Source: Verrucomicrobiaceae bacterium
Lineage (GTDB): Bacteria; Verrucomicrobiota; Verrucomicrobiia; Verrucomicrobiales; Verrucomicrobiaceae
Length of the DNA stretch: 7,751 nt
Assembly: GCA_021151605.1 (NCBI GenBank)
Contig: JAGKWZ010000279.1
Location: 1-7,751, forward strand
Reading direction: 5' to 3'
The notes beneath the pieces were generated by a model. It saw only the letters and a list, made by a program, of their open reading frames with translations, was not told where the DNA came from and searched no databases. A program made the translations under genes and the position numbers. Each line of letters starts with the position of its first letter. Positions within the stretch are counted from its first letter, which is position 1. Below, piece by piece: positions 1 through 6,223 of this stretch.

Positions 1-1739
1 TCGTGGAACTGACGCTCGCCATGCATCGCGTCTTTGACACGCCGAAGGACAAATTTGTCTTCGACGTGGCGCACCAGGGCTATGTCCACAAAATGATCAC
101 CGGTCGCTGGGACAAGATCCACACGATCCGCCAGTATCAGGGACTCAATGGCTTCCTGCTGCGCAGCGAGAGCAAGCATGACTGCTACGGCGCAGGCCAC
201 GCGGGCACTTCTGTCAGCGCCGCGCTCGGCATGGCCACGGCGCGCGATTTGAAAGGCACGGATGAGCATGTCGTCTGCGTGGCTGGTGATGCGGCCTTCA
301 CCTGTGGGCCTGTCTTTGAAGCGCTGAACAATGTCTCCGCTCATACCAAGAAGCTCATCATCGTCCTGAACGACAACGAGTGGAGCATCGACAAAAACGT
401 CGGTGCCATGGCGGGCTACTTTAATGCCATCGCCACACATCCCGGCTTCGCCAACCTGCATGAGAAGGCGGCGAAGTTCGTCGAATTCATGCTCGGTGAT
501 GGCGCACGCAAGCTGGCGGAACGCGTGGAAAAGACGGCCAAAGGTCTGCTGCTTCCCCAAAGCGAAGGCCCACACAACCGCAGCACGATGTTTGATGAGT
601 TCGGCATCCGCTACTACGGCCCCATTGACGGACACAACCTGCCGCTGCTGATCCAGACTTTTGATTTCCTGAAGAATCAGAACGAGCCCGTCATCCTGCA
701 TGTGCTCACCGAGAAGGGCAGGGGATACAAGCCCGCTCTGGAAGATCCGCTGAAGTTCCACGGCCTCGGCAAATACAAGGTCGAAACCGGCGAAACCGCC
801 GCCACTGACAAGCCCACCTACTCGCAGATCTATGGCCGCAGCGTCACTGACTTTGCGAAGGAGGACCAGAGTATCGTCGCCATCACTGGAGCCATGCCCG
901 GCGGCACCGGTCTGATCGTTTTCAAAAAGGAAATCCCTGAACGCTACTTCGATGTCGGCATCGCTGAGGAGCACGCGGCACTCTTTGCCTGCGGCTTGGC
1001 CACGCAGGGGCTGAGGCCTTTCCTGACGATCTACTCCACCTTTATGCAGCGCGCCTTTGACATGATCATTCATGACATGGCCATCCAAAATCTGCCGGTG
1101 CGTCTGTGCATGGACCGTGGCGGCCTCAGTGGTGACGACGGCCCGACGCATCACGGCCTCTTTGACATCGCCTACCTGCGCGGCGTGCCAGGACTCGTCC
1201 ACATGCAGCCGAAGGATGAAGACGAGTTCGTCGATATGCTTTGGACCATGGCAAACTACGACAAAGGCCCCATCGCCATCCGCTATCCGCGTGGCAATGG
1301 CCCTGGCGTCACGCCCAAGCCGAAGCCTCAGATTCTCGAAATCGGCAAAGCTGAACTCGTCGCTGATGGCGGCGATGTGGCACTCATCGGCCTTGGCGAC
1401 ATGTTTGCCATCGCCGAGCAGGCCAAAGCGCAGCTTGAGGCCAAAGGACTCTCCGTGGCGCTCATCAACCCGCGATGGATCAAGCCGATGGATAGTACGC
1501 TCATCGAACAGATCGCCGCCAAAGTGAAGGTGGTCTGCACCTTGGAAGACCACATCCTCATGAACGGCTTCGGCTGTGGTGTGGTGGAGCTTCTCAATGA
1601 TGCAGGCATCAAGACTCCCGTCGTCCGCATTGGCTGGCCGGATGAATTCGTCGAGCACGGTTCGCCCGCTGGCCTGCGCAAGAAGCATGGCCTCACGGTG
1701 GAAAACACCGTCGAAAAAGTGCTCGCCAAGCTTGCCTGA
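1..1739 (+). CDS. dxs: 1-deoxy-D-xylulose-5-phosphate synthase, 5' end cut by window edge
   Basis: DXS joins pyruvate and glyceraldehyde 3-phosphate to make 1-deoxy-D-xylulose 5-phosphate, the first step of the MEP isoprenoid pathway, in the cytosol with thiamine diphosphate and Mg. The frame is open to the left edge and its first visible residues (VELTLAMH) match the interior of the family at about residue 57 of the E. coli enzyme, so roughly 56 N-terminal residues, including the His49 equivalent, lie outside. Counting from base 3, I see the cofactor motif GDA (95-97) with NDN (123-125), the catalytic glutamate in IAEEHA (E322), YSTFMQR (344-350), DDGPTHHG (378-385) and RYPRG (427-431), all in family order, then the C-terminal transketolase domain to the usual end. 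Oddities are Ala for the second Gly of the GDG motif and about 8 extra residues (QSEGPHNR, 186-193) before the MFDEFG block. The next gene starts 102 bases on, same strand. Confidence 0.96.
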   Translation, partial: VELTLAMHRVFDTPKDKFVFDVAHQGYVHKMITGRWDKIHTIRQYQGLNGFLLRSESKHDCYGAGHAGTSVSAALGMATARDLKGTDEHVVCVAGDAAFTCGPVFEALNNVSAHTKKLIIVLNDNEWSIDKNVGAMAGYFNAIATHPGFANLHEKAAKFVEFMLGDGARKLAERVEKTAKGLLLPQSEGPHNRSTMFDEFGIRYYGPIDGHNLPLLIQTFDFLKNQNEPVILHVLTEKGRGYKPALEDPLKFHGLGKYKVETGETAATDKPTYSQIYGRSVTDFAKEDQSIVAITGAMPGGTGLIVFKKEIPERYFDVGIAEEHAALFACGLATQGLRPFLTIYSTFMQRAFDMIIHDMAIQNLPVRLCMDRGGLSGDDGPTHHGLFDIAYLRGVPGLVHMQPKDEDEFVDMLWTMANYDKGPIAIRYPRGNGPGVTPKPKPQILEIGKAELVADGGDVALIGLGDMFAIAEQAKAQLEAKGLSVALINPRWIKPMDSTLIEQIAAKVKVVCTLEDHILMNGFGCGVVELLNDAGIKTPVVRIGWPDEFVEHGSPAGLRKKHGLTVENTVEKVLAKLA

Positions 1740-1822
1740 CCCAACCTTGGCGAATGTTGAGCCGTATCCTTCTGCCGAGACAAAAAGGTTGAAAACCAAC
1801 GCCGCTGCGGCCCGATTAGTCA

Positions 1823-1830
1823 CCCCCCCC
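1823..1830. repeat. Run of eight C in the leader of the cupredoxin gene
   Basis: Eight consecutive C residues lie 11 bases before the ATG at 1842, where a ribosome binding site would normally sit. The run is directly visible. Whether it varies in length, or affects expression, is not known from the sequence. It could be chance in a GC-rich leader. Confidence 0.5.
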
Positions 1831-1841
1831 TTAGAAAATCC

Positions 1842-2306
1842 ATGAAAAAACTCGCTGTCATCTCCGCCCTCTCCGTTTTTGCCATGTTTGCTTCCGCCCA
1901 AGACGCAGACGTCGCCGTGATCGAACTCAAGCCGCACCCATCCAATCCGCTCGGCTATGACAAGACCGACCTCAGCGTCAAGGCAGGCCAGAAGGTGAAG
2001 CTCACGCTCAACAACACGGGCAGCATCGCCCCCCAGCCCCACAATTTCATCCTCATCAAGCCAGGGAAAGACCAAGCCGTCGGAGCCCAGGCCAACGCGA
2101 TGATGACGGACCCGCAGGCAATGGCGAAGGGCTATATTCCAGAGGCTTCCAAGGATGACATCATCGCGAACACCAAGCTGGTGATGCCGAATGCCAATGA
2201 AACGATCGAATTCGCCGCACCAGCCGAAGCTGGTGACTACCCCTATATGTGCACCTTCCCAGGCCACTGGCTGCTGATGAAGGGCGTGCTGCACGTCACG
2301 AAGTAA
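1842..2306 (+). CDS. Secreted azurin-like blue copper protein (cupredoxin)
   Basis: This is a 154-residue periplasmic electron carrier candidate of the azurin/plastocyanin superfamily. It begins with a Sec signal peptide (MKK, hydrophobic stretch 4-17, probable cleavage after ASA at 19). The mature part carries a complete type 1 copper site: His67 in QPHNFIL matches azurin His46, and Cys137, His142 and Met146 in MCTFPGHWLLMKG have the spacing of azurin Cys112, His117 and Met121. The residue before the first His is Pro rather than the Gly whose carbonyl is an axial ligand in classical azurin. There is a single cysteine, so the azurin disulfide is absent. It probably shuttles electrons between respiratory complexes or redox enzymes, but no partner is encoded nearby. 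No Shine-Dalgarno sequence precedes the ATG; the start is fixed by the signal peptide. A strong terminator follows. Confidence 0.93.
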   Translation: MKKLAVISALSVFAMFASAQDADVAVIELKPHPSNPLGYDKTDLSVKAGQKVKLTLNNTGSIAPQPHNFILIKPGKDQAVGAQANAMMTDPQAMAKGYIPEASKDDIIANTKLVMPNANETIEFAAPAEAGDYPYMCTFPGHWLLMKGVLHVTK

Positions 2307-2316
2307 CTTTGATTAT

Positions 2317-2349
2317 TGAAGGCGGACGCGAGTCCGCCTTCATTGTATT
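2317..2349 (+). terminator. Intrinsic terminator after the cupredoxin gene, possibly an attenuator
   Basis: An 11-base-pair perfect stem (2317-2327 with 2332-2342, core GAAGGCGGAC/GTCCGCCTTC) closes on the four-base loop GCGA, starting 11 bases after the stop codon. It is followed by a T-rich but interrupted tail (TTGTATT). The hairpin is certain; efficient termination is less so because the U-tract is imperfect. The downstream gene starts at 2371, so the hairpin may limit rather than abolish read-through. Confidence 0.8.
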
Positions 2350-2370
2350 CACCCCGCACCAACCCTGATC

Positions 2371-2892
2371 ATGAAATTCATCCTTAGCCTCCTCACTTTC
2401 GTCGCCCTCAGCGCCACCTCCTTTGCCGAAGATGGTAAGCTTCCTGTCGCCGGTCTGAACTTCACCTACCCAGCCGCCTGGGCCTCCGTGCCGCCCACTA
2501 GCCCGATGCGTGCAGGCACCCTGAATATCACCGTCGAAGGCGCTGAAAAGCCGCTTGAAGCCGTCTTTTACTACTTCGGCGCGGGCCAGGGCGGCGATTC
2601 GAAAGCTAATGTGGACCGCTGGCTCGGCCAGTTCGCCAGCCCACCAGAGTCCAAGACCGAGGAACTCGATGCCAATGGCACCAAAGTCACTCTCGTCACC
2701 GCCACCGGCACCTACAATGACGGAGCGATGTTTGGCCCGAAGACCCCAAAGGAAAACTACACCCTGCTCGGCGCCATCGTTCCAGGCTCCGATGCCCCCG
2801 TCTTCATCAAGCTCACCGGTCCTAAAGATACCGTGGCCAAAGTCAGCGATGCTTTCAAGGCCATGATCAAGAGCCCCTTCCCAGCGAAATAA
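2371..2892 (+). CDS. Small secreted protein of unknown function
   Basis: A 173-residue protein with a clear Sec signal peptide (hydrophobic 3-16, likely cleavage after SFA at 19) and no cysteines or further membrane segment, so most likely a soluble periplasmic or secreted protein. I cannot assign a function. The mature part has a FTYPAAW block (31-37), a distinctive aromatic/glycine motif YYFGAGQGGDSKANVDRWLG (67-86), a TGTY segment (112-115) and a C-terminal FKAMIKSF-type helix (162-170). This order faintly resembles PsbP/DcrB-like folds, which is a guess. I have an impression of similar secreted proteins with a FG.GQGG...N..RW motif in Planctomycetes and Verrucomicrobia. The ATG is fixed by the signal peptide; no Shine-Dalgarno sequence is visible. 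It sits between two hairpin terminators, close behind the copper protein, so it may depend on read-through from it. Confidence 0.85.
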   Translation: MKFILSLLTFVALSATSFAEDGKLPVAGLNFTYPAAWASVPPTSPMRAGTLNITVEGAEKPLEAVFYYFGAGQGGDSKANVDRWLGQFASPPESKTEELDANGTKVTLVTATGTYNDGAMFGPKTPKENYTLLGAIVPGSDAPVFIKLTGPKDTVAKVSDAFKAMIKSPFPAK

Positions 2893-2934
2893 GCTCCGGC
2901 GATTTGTCTCTACTGCCGCAAAGGCAAAGAAAGT

Positions 2935-2972
2935 GGGGCGCAGAGATTCATTTCTCTGCGCCTCCTCTTTTT
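2935..2972 (+). terminator. Intrinsic terminator after the small secreted protein gene
   Basis: A ten-base-pair perfect stem (GGCGCAGAGA at 2937-2946 with TCTCTGCGCC at 2953-2962, loop TTCATT) can be lengthened outward by one G-U and one G-C pair, and is followed by TCCTCTTTTT ending in five T. It starts 42 bases after the stop at 2892. This is a textbook Rho-independent terminator for the + strand, and it argues against any coding use of the open frame that continues through it. Confidence 0.88.
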
Positions 2973-3110
2973 GAGCGACCTTCCCACACCATCCATTTCA
3001 CCAGCTTGCCGGGATCGGCGATGACCTTCTTTGGGCAAGTCAGTGGAGAGATTGCAAAGGTTGCCATTAACTTCATTTGCGAGACTTCATCTCCCCGGCA
3101 TCATGGGGAT

Positions 3111-3587
3111 ATGGCAAGCATCACCAACGAAAAACTCATCGGACATACTCAATGGCTGGAAAGCGCAGGCAGGAGCGGACGCAAAGTCGATGAGACAGGC
3201 ATGAATCTTGCCGGGGCGATGCTTAATGACCTGAATTTATCCAAAGCGCACTTTGTAGGCACGACGATGACGAAGGCCAATCTGGCGGGAACGAATCTCA
3301 CAGAGGCGGACTTCAGTGGCGCTAATTTGGACAGCGCTGATCTCTGCGGAGCAGATTTGAGTGGGGCCGACCTTGGTGGTGTTTCGATGCGTCACGCGAA
3401 TCTCACAAACGCCAAGGTTTGTGGAGCTGATCTCTCCGGAGCCAATCTGGAAGGGGCCAATCTGACCAATGCGGACTTCACCAATGCTGACCTGATCGCG
3501 GCTAATCTGAACAAGACCATGCAATCAGGACTGATCATCACCGGTGCCAAGCTGGCGGATACCCAAGGCTTGGAAATCCGAGGCTGA
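3111..3587 (+). CDS. Pentapeptide-repeat protein
   Basis: From the ATG at 3111 this is a 158-residue protein made almost wholly of pentapeptide repeats A(D/N)LXX from about residue 31 to 148 (for example ADLSGADLGG, ANLEGANLTN, ADFTNADLIA), about two dozen units, which should fold as a right-handed quadrilateral beta-helix. The N-terminal block HTQWLESAGRSG (12-23) recurs, as I recall, before the repeats in many proteins of this family, and supports this start. The frame stays open back to 2904, but that stretch contains the terminator hairpin at 2935-2972 and has no family-like sequence, so I reject the longer form. A GGGGA lies just 2 bases before the ATG, too close for a good ribosome site. 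There is no signal peptide or enzyme domain, so it is probably cytosolic. Function is unknown; DNA-mimic gyrase protection as in Qnr/MfpA is possible but not shown. It converges on the next gene with a 7-base gap. Confidence 0.87.
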   Translation: MASITNEKLIGHTQWLESAGRSGRKVDETGMNLAGAMLNDLNLSKAHFVGTTMTKANLAGTNLTEADFSGANLDSADLCGADLSGADLGGVSMRHANLTNAKVCGADLSGANLEGANLTNADFTNADLIAANLNKTMQSGLIITGAKLADTQGLEIRG

Positions 3588-3594
3588 GCCCCAT

Positions 3595-4026
3595 TTAACC
3601 TGCTGGGCCTGTGGCAGAGCGGCTGTCATCAAAAAGGGTGACACGCAGGGGGATGCTGGTAATGACATTTCCATCTCTTTCGAGCTGCCAAGTGACGAGG
3701 CCCGGCTTCTCGAAGCGAATGTTTTGCAGATTTAAAATGATGTTCCGAGTGACGAAGGGGACGAAGGAACCTGGGAAGACTACCTCAAGAGGTGGTTCCA
3801 GGGGGAGTGGTTTAAGGACTTCGTTTCCATAACTGTCTTTGCAGCTCACTCGGAAGCTATGCCTGCCAGCATCACTTGGAGAGAACATGAGCCTAATGAC
3901 CAGGGCGCAGGAGGGATGATTGACTGGAAATTGACGTGAGCAGAGGGTGTCAAAAGCCCCCAGCATGCAGAGCTTGCCATTGTAGTCGGAAGCTGAGTCA
4001 CAGAGGGTCGCGATTTGAACAATCAT
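3595..4026 (-). CDS. Conserved small protein of unknown function, perhaps DUF6941 family
   Basis: A 143-residue protein without signal peptide or membrane segment. It starts MIVQIATLCD and continues with DYNGKLCMLGAFDTL (14-28), a VIRLMFS strand (43-49) and a late FEKPGLVTWQLERDGNVITS stretch (105-124) before a last strand SIPLRVTLF. From memory this pattern fits a family annotated DUF6941, whose members share an 'LCD...GKLN.LGAFD' opening and a closing 'F.kPG.Y...i..dg' hairpin; they look like small beta-sandwich proteins. I cannot assign a function. Five cysteines in a cytosolic protein are noticeable. The start codon lies 30 bases past the stop of the PBP2 gene on the same strand with no terminator seen between, so co-transcription is likely. 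No Shine-Dalgarno sequence precedes the ATG. Confidence 0.83.
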   Translation of the reverse strand: MIVQIATLCDSASDYNGKLCMLGAFDTLCSRQFPVNHPSCALVIRLMFSPSDAGRHSFRVSCKDSYGNEVLKPLPLEPPLEVVFPGSFVPFVTRNIILNLQNIRFEKPGLVTWQLERDGNVITSIPLRVTLFDDSRSATGPAG

Positions 4027-4056
4027 GAAGGTGGTTGGTGCAGGAGGCGCTGGGGA

Positions 4057-6078
4057 TTAATTGCGCTGGAAGAGCCGCTTGAAGAAGTTGCCCAGAGTTT
4101 TCTTTTCGGGTGCTGGGGCGGCTTGCTGCTGGACACGGCGAAAGTTTCCTGCTGGATTTTCGGGGTTGGCATCAAGTTCTCCTTCTTCAATCGAAACGGC
4201 CTGAGGGACATCCTTCATGGCTGCGAGCAACGGATCATCCGCGGGAGCGCCTTCGTAATACTTGGTGAAAACTTCATTCACGATCGGGGCGGCGATGGCT
4301 CCACCACTGACTCTTTCACCAGGCCGGCCTTCATAAACGACGGAGTATGCGAGCACAGGCTGGCTGGCTGGAAGGAAGCCGGTGAACCAGGCGAGGTTTT
4401 GTTCCTTCGCTGGCTTCCACTGAGCAGTCCCCGTCTTGCCGGCGATCTGGACTTGTTTGATGCCAGCCGCACGCCCGGTGCCTCCGCTTCCAGAGACCAC
4501 AGCCACCATGCCTTTGACGACGGCATCACGGGCAATCGGGTTCAGATTGATCTGACGGCGAATCTTCGGCTCATAGGCATCGACGATGACCTCGCTGATG
4601 GTCTGCACCTGTTTCACGAGCAAGGGCTGGCGCATGACGACGCCATCTCCGATGGCGGCCATGCACTGGCAGACTTGTAGTGGTGTGGCGGTGAGCGATC
4701 CCTGGCCGATGGAGATGTTGGCGATCTCTCCTCCGAGAATTTTGTGATCTGCACTGCTCGGCACATGCCCTTTACCTTCGCCTTTGATGGGGAGGCCTAC
4801 CCGCTCGTCGAATCCGAGCCGCCGGGCCATGTTGAGGATGGGATCAGCGCCTGTGTCGAGTCCAGCCTGGTAGAACCAGGTGTTGCAGGACCTCTTGATG
4901 GCGGTGATGACATTCATGTCACCCTCGTCGGTTTTGGTGTTGTGATTGTGGAAATAACGATCGCCGACCAGTAGGGAGGTGCCGCAGTAGTAGGAGGAGG
5001 AAGGCGTGACCTTGCCGCTCTCCAGGGCACCTAGCGCGGTGACAAGCTTGAAGGTGGAGGCGGGTGGATACTCGCTGCTGAAGGCGCGGCCTAGCAATGG
5101 CGCGCGCAGGTCCTTATTCAGTTCGGCCCAGCGCGCTTCCTTGATACCAAAGACAAATTCGTTCGGGTTGAAGCTTGGGTTTGATGCCATGGCCAGAATG
5201 TGGCCGTTGCGGATGTCCATGACCACCATCGCACCACCGTTGCTGGCGTGCTTTTTCAGGGCGTTCTCGGCATGACGCTGGAGATGGTAGTCGAGTGTGG
5301 TGACCACCGTGCGTCCGGGGGTCGGCCGACGCAGCACTTCATCCGATAGGAGGTGGCCATCTGCATCGAAGAGGAGATTGATCTCTCCAGGGGTGCCCTT
5401 CAGAGCACCATCGAAGGTCAGTTCCAGGCCCTGGCGGCCTTCCATTTCTTCAAAGAGCGGATCTCCATCCACGATCGGCCCCTCAGGCAGGCGGCGAGTT
5501 TTGCCGGTCCATCCGATCATGTGACTGGCGGTATCCTCTTTTGGATAAAAACGAATATAAGCTGGCTGCATCAGCAAAGAGCCAGACTCCAGCAAGGGCT
5601 TTAATTTCTTCTGGTCTTCCGAAGAGAGCTCCACATTCAGCCCATCCTCAATAGAGAAAACCAGGGGCAGCCAGCGCCTGTTTTGGTAGTGGGAGATGAG
5701 CTTGTCATCAGGAAGGCTCCAATTCTTTCCAAGGACCTTGTTCGCAGCGGATATCTTTTCTTTGGCAAAGCTCAGGATGATGTCCGGCGTGGCCTTGCTC
5801 ATGAAGGGAAAATTTAGCGCGAGGTAATACACGACCCGGTTTTGGGCCAGAGCCACGCCGTTGCGATCCACGATGAGACCTCGCGGAGCTGGTATGCTCA
5901 GACGCATGGTGCGTGCTTCCTTTTGGGTGCTCAGCGTGGCGGCTAGGTCTTTCTTTTTAGACTCTGCCGCCACAGGGCCTGTGCCGATCACGACCTCAGC
6001 CTTAGGCACCTCCTGGCCATAAACCAAAGCTCCTGAAGACAGGATAAAAAAGAAATTGCGCCAAATTCGGGGGGACAT
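4057..6078 (-). CDS. mrdA: Class B penicillin-binding protein, PBP2 type (peptidoglycan transpeptidase)
   Basis: This protein cross-links peptidoglycan stem peptides during cell elongation, normally in complex with the glycosyltransferase RodA. Numbering from the ATG at 6078 (673 residues), I see the PBP dimerisation block with APRGLIVDRNG (64-74), a second N-terminal segment with GRQGLE (214-219), and then the transpeptidase domain with all three active-site motifs: STFK (341-344, acylated serine S341), SCN (397-399) and KTG (548-550), plus GQGSLTATPLQ (458-468). A TTG six bases upstream is the alternative start. The N-terminus is unusual: the hydrophobic stretch is short (NFFFILSSGALVYG) and ends in a signal-peptidase-like VYGQ. 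The C-terminus carries a Glu/Pro-rich linker and a basic end, KKTLGNFFKRLFQRN. No mreC, mreD or rodA is beside it. A candidate promoter lies at 6129-6157. Confidence 0.94.
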   Translation of the reverse strand: MSPRIWRNFFFILSSGALVYGQEVPKAEVVIGTGPVAAESKKKDLAATLSTQKEARTMRLSIPAPRGLIVDRNGVALAQNRVVYYLALNFPFMSKATPDIILSFAKEKISAANKVLGKNWSLPDDKLISHYQNRRWLPLVFSIEDGLNVELSSEDQKKLKPLLESGSLLMQPAYIRFYPKEDTASHMIGWTGKTRRLPEGPIVDGDPLFEEMEGRQGLELTFDGALKGTPGEINLLFDADGHLLSDEVLRRPTPGRTVVTTLDYHLQRHAENALKKHASNGGAMVVMDIRNGHILAMASNPSFNPNEFVFGIKEARWAELNKDLRAPLLGRAFSSEYPPASTFKLVTALGALESGKVTPSSSYYCGTSLLVGDRYFHNHNTKTDEGDMNVITAIKRSCNTWFYQAGLDTGADPILNMARRLGFDERVGLPIKGEGKGHVPSSADHKILGGEIANISIGQGSLTATPLQVCQCMAAIGDGVVMRQPLLVKQVQTISEVIVDAYEPKIRRQINLNPIARDAVVKGMVAVVSGSGGTGRAAGIKQVQIAGKTGTAQWKPAKEQNLAWFTGFLPASQPVLAYSVVYEGRPGERVSGGAIAAPIVNEVFTKYYEGAPADDPLLAAMKDVPQAVSIEEGELDANPENPAGNFRRVQQQAAPAPEKKTLGNFFKRLFQRN

Positions 6079-6128
6079 GGTCAAGGGAAGTGAAGGCTGC
6101 CAGCCTATCGAGTCGGCAACATGCGCAG

Positions 6129-6157
6129 ATGATGACGGTGACGTGAATCAACGTCAA
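6129..6157 (-). promoter_or_regulatory. Candidate sigma-70 promoter for the PBP2 gene
   Basis: On the minus strand, TTGACG (6152-6157, five of six matches to the -35 consensus) is separated by exactly 17 bases from CATCAT (6129-6134, four of six matches to the -10 consensus). Transcription would begin near 6122, giving a leader of about 45 bases before the ATG at 6078. It lies in the only sizeable gap on this strand, between ffh and the PBP2 gene. An inverted repeat TGACGT-N6-ACGTCA (6139-6156) overlaps the -35 and spacer and could be an operator. Promoter calls by eye are weak evidence. Confidence 0.4.
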
Positions 6158-6223
6158 GACGCAGGTCGTCGGATACGGGCATGATCTTCCGAGCACTTTC
6201 CACACGAGCCTGACCGGTTTGAG

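Noticed and set aside
3..5. GTG as a true start of the dxs gene
   Set aside because: The sequence VELTLAMH matches the interior of DXS; about 56 residues including a conserved His are missing, so the gene is simply cut by the window.
1741..1800. Inverted repeats after dxs (CAACCTT with AAGGTTG, and GGTT-gaa-AACC) as a terminator
   Set aside because: Arms are short or 36 bases apart, GC content is low, and no T-tract follows; the cupredoxin gene may be read from dxs or from an unseen promoter.
2904..3110. N-terminal 69 residues of a longer pentapeptide-repeat protein
   Set aside because: The stretch covers a strong intrinsic terminator (2935-2972), lacks family-like sequence, and the start at 3111 begins with the block usual for the family.
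3237..3524. 95-residue minus-strand frame with a repeating Ile/Gly/Ser pattern
   Set aside because: The pattern is the reverse complement of the 15-base periodicity of the pentapeptide repeats.
3231..3555. Short-period DNA repeat resembling an array
   Set aside because: The 15-base period comes from pentapeptide codons, has no spacer structure, and is degenerate; not a CRISPR array.
4015..4680. 221-residue open frame on the + strand
   Set aside because: Antisense to the C-terminal transpeptidase region of PBP2, which is unmistakable; no family features of its own.
6002..6205. 67-residue minus-strand frame with hydrophobic segments over the ffh-PBP2 gap
   Set aside because: It overlaps the PBP2 start in another frame, covers the likely promoter, and shows no recognisable motif.
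6085..6223. Terminator for ffh in the gap before the PBP2 gene
   Set aside because: Only 4-6 base-pair hairpins without a T-tract on the minus strand; not enough to call.
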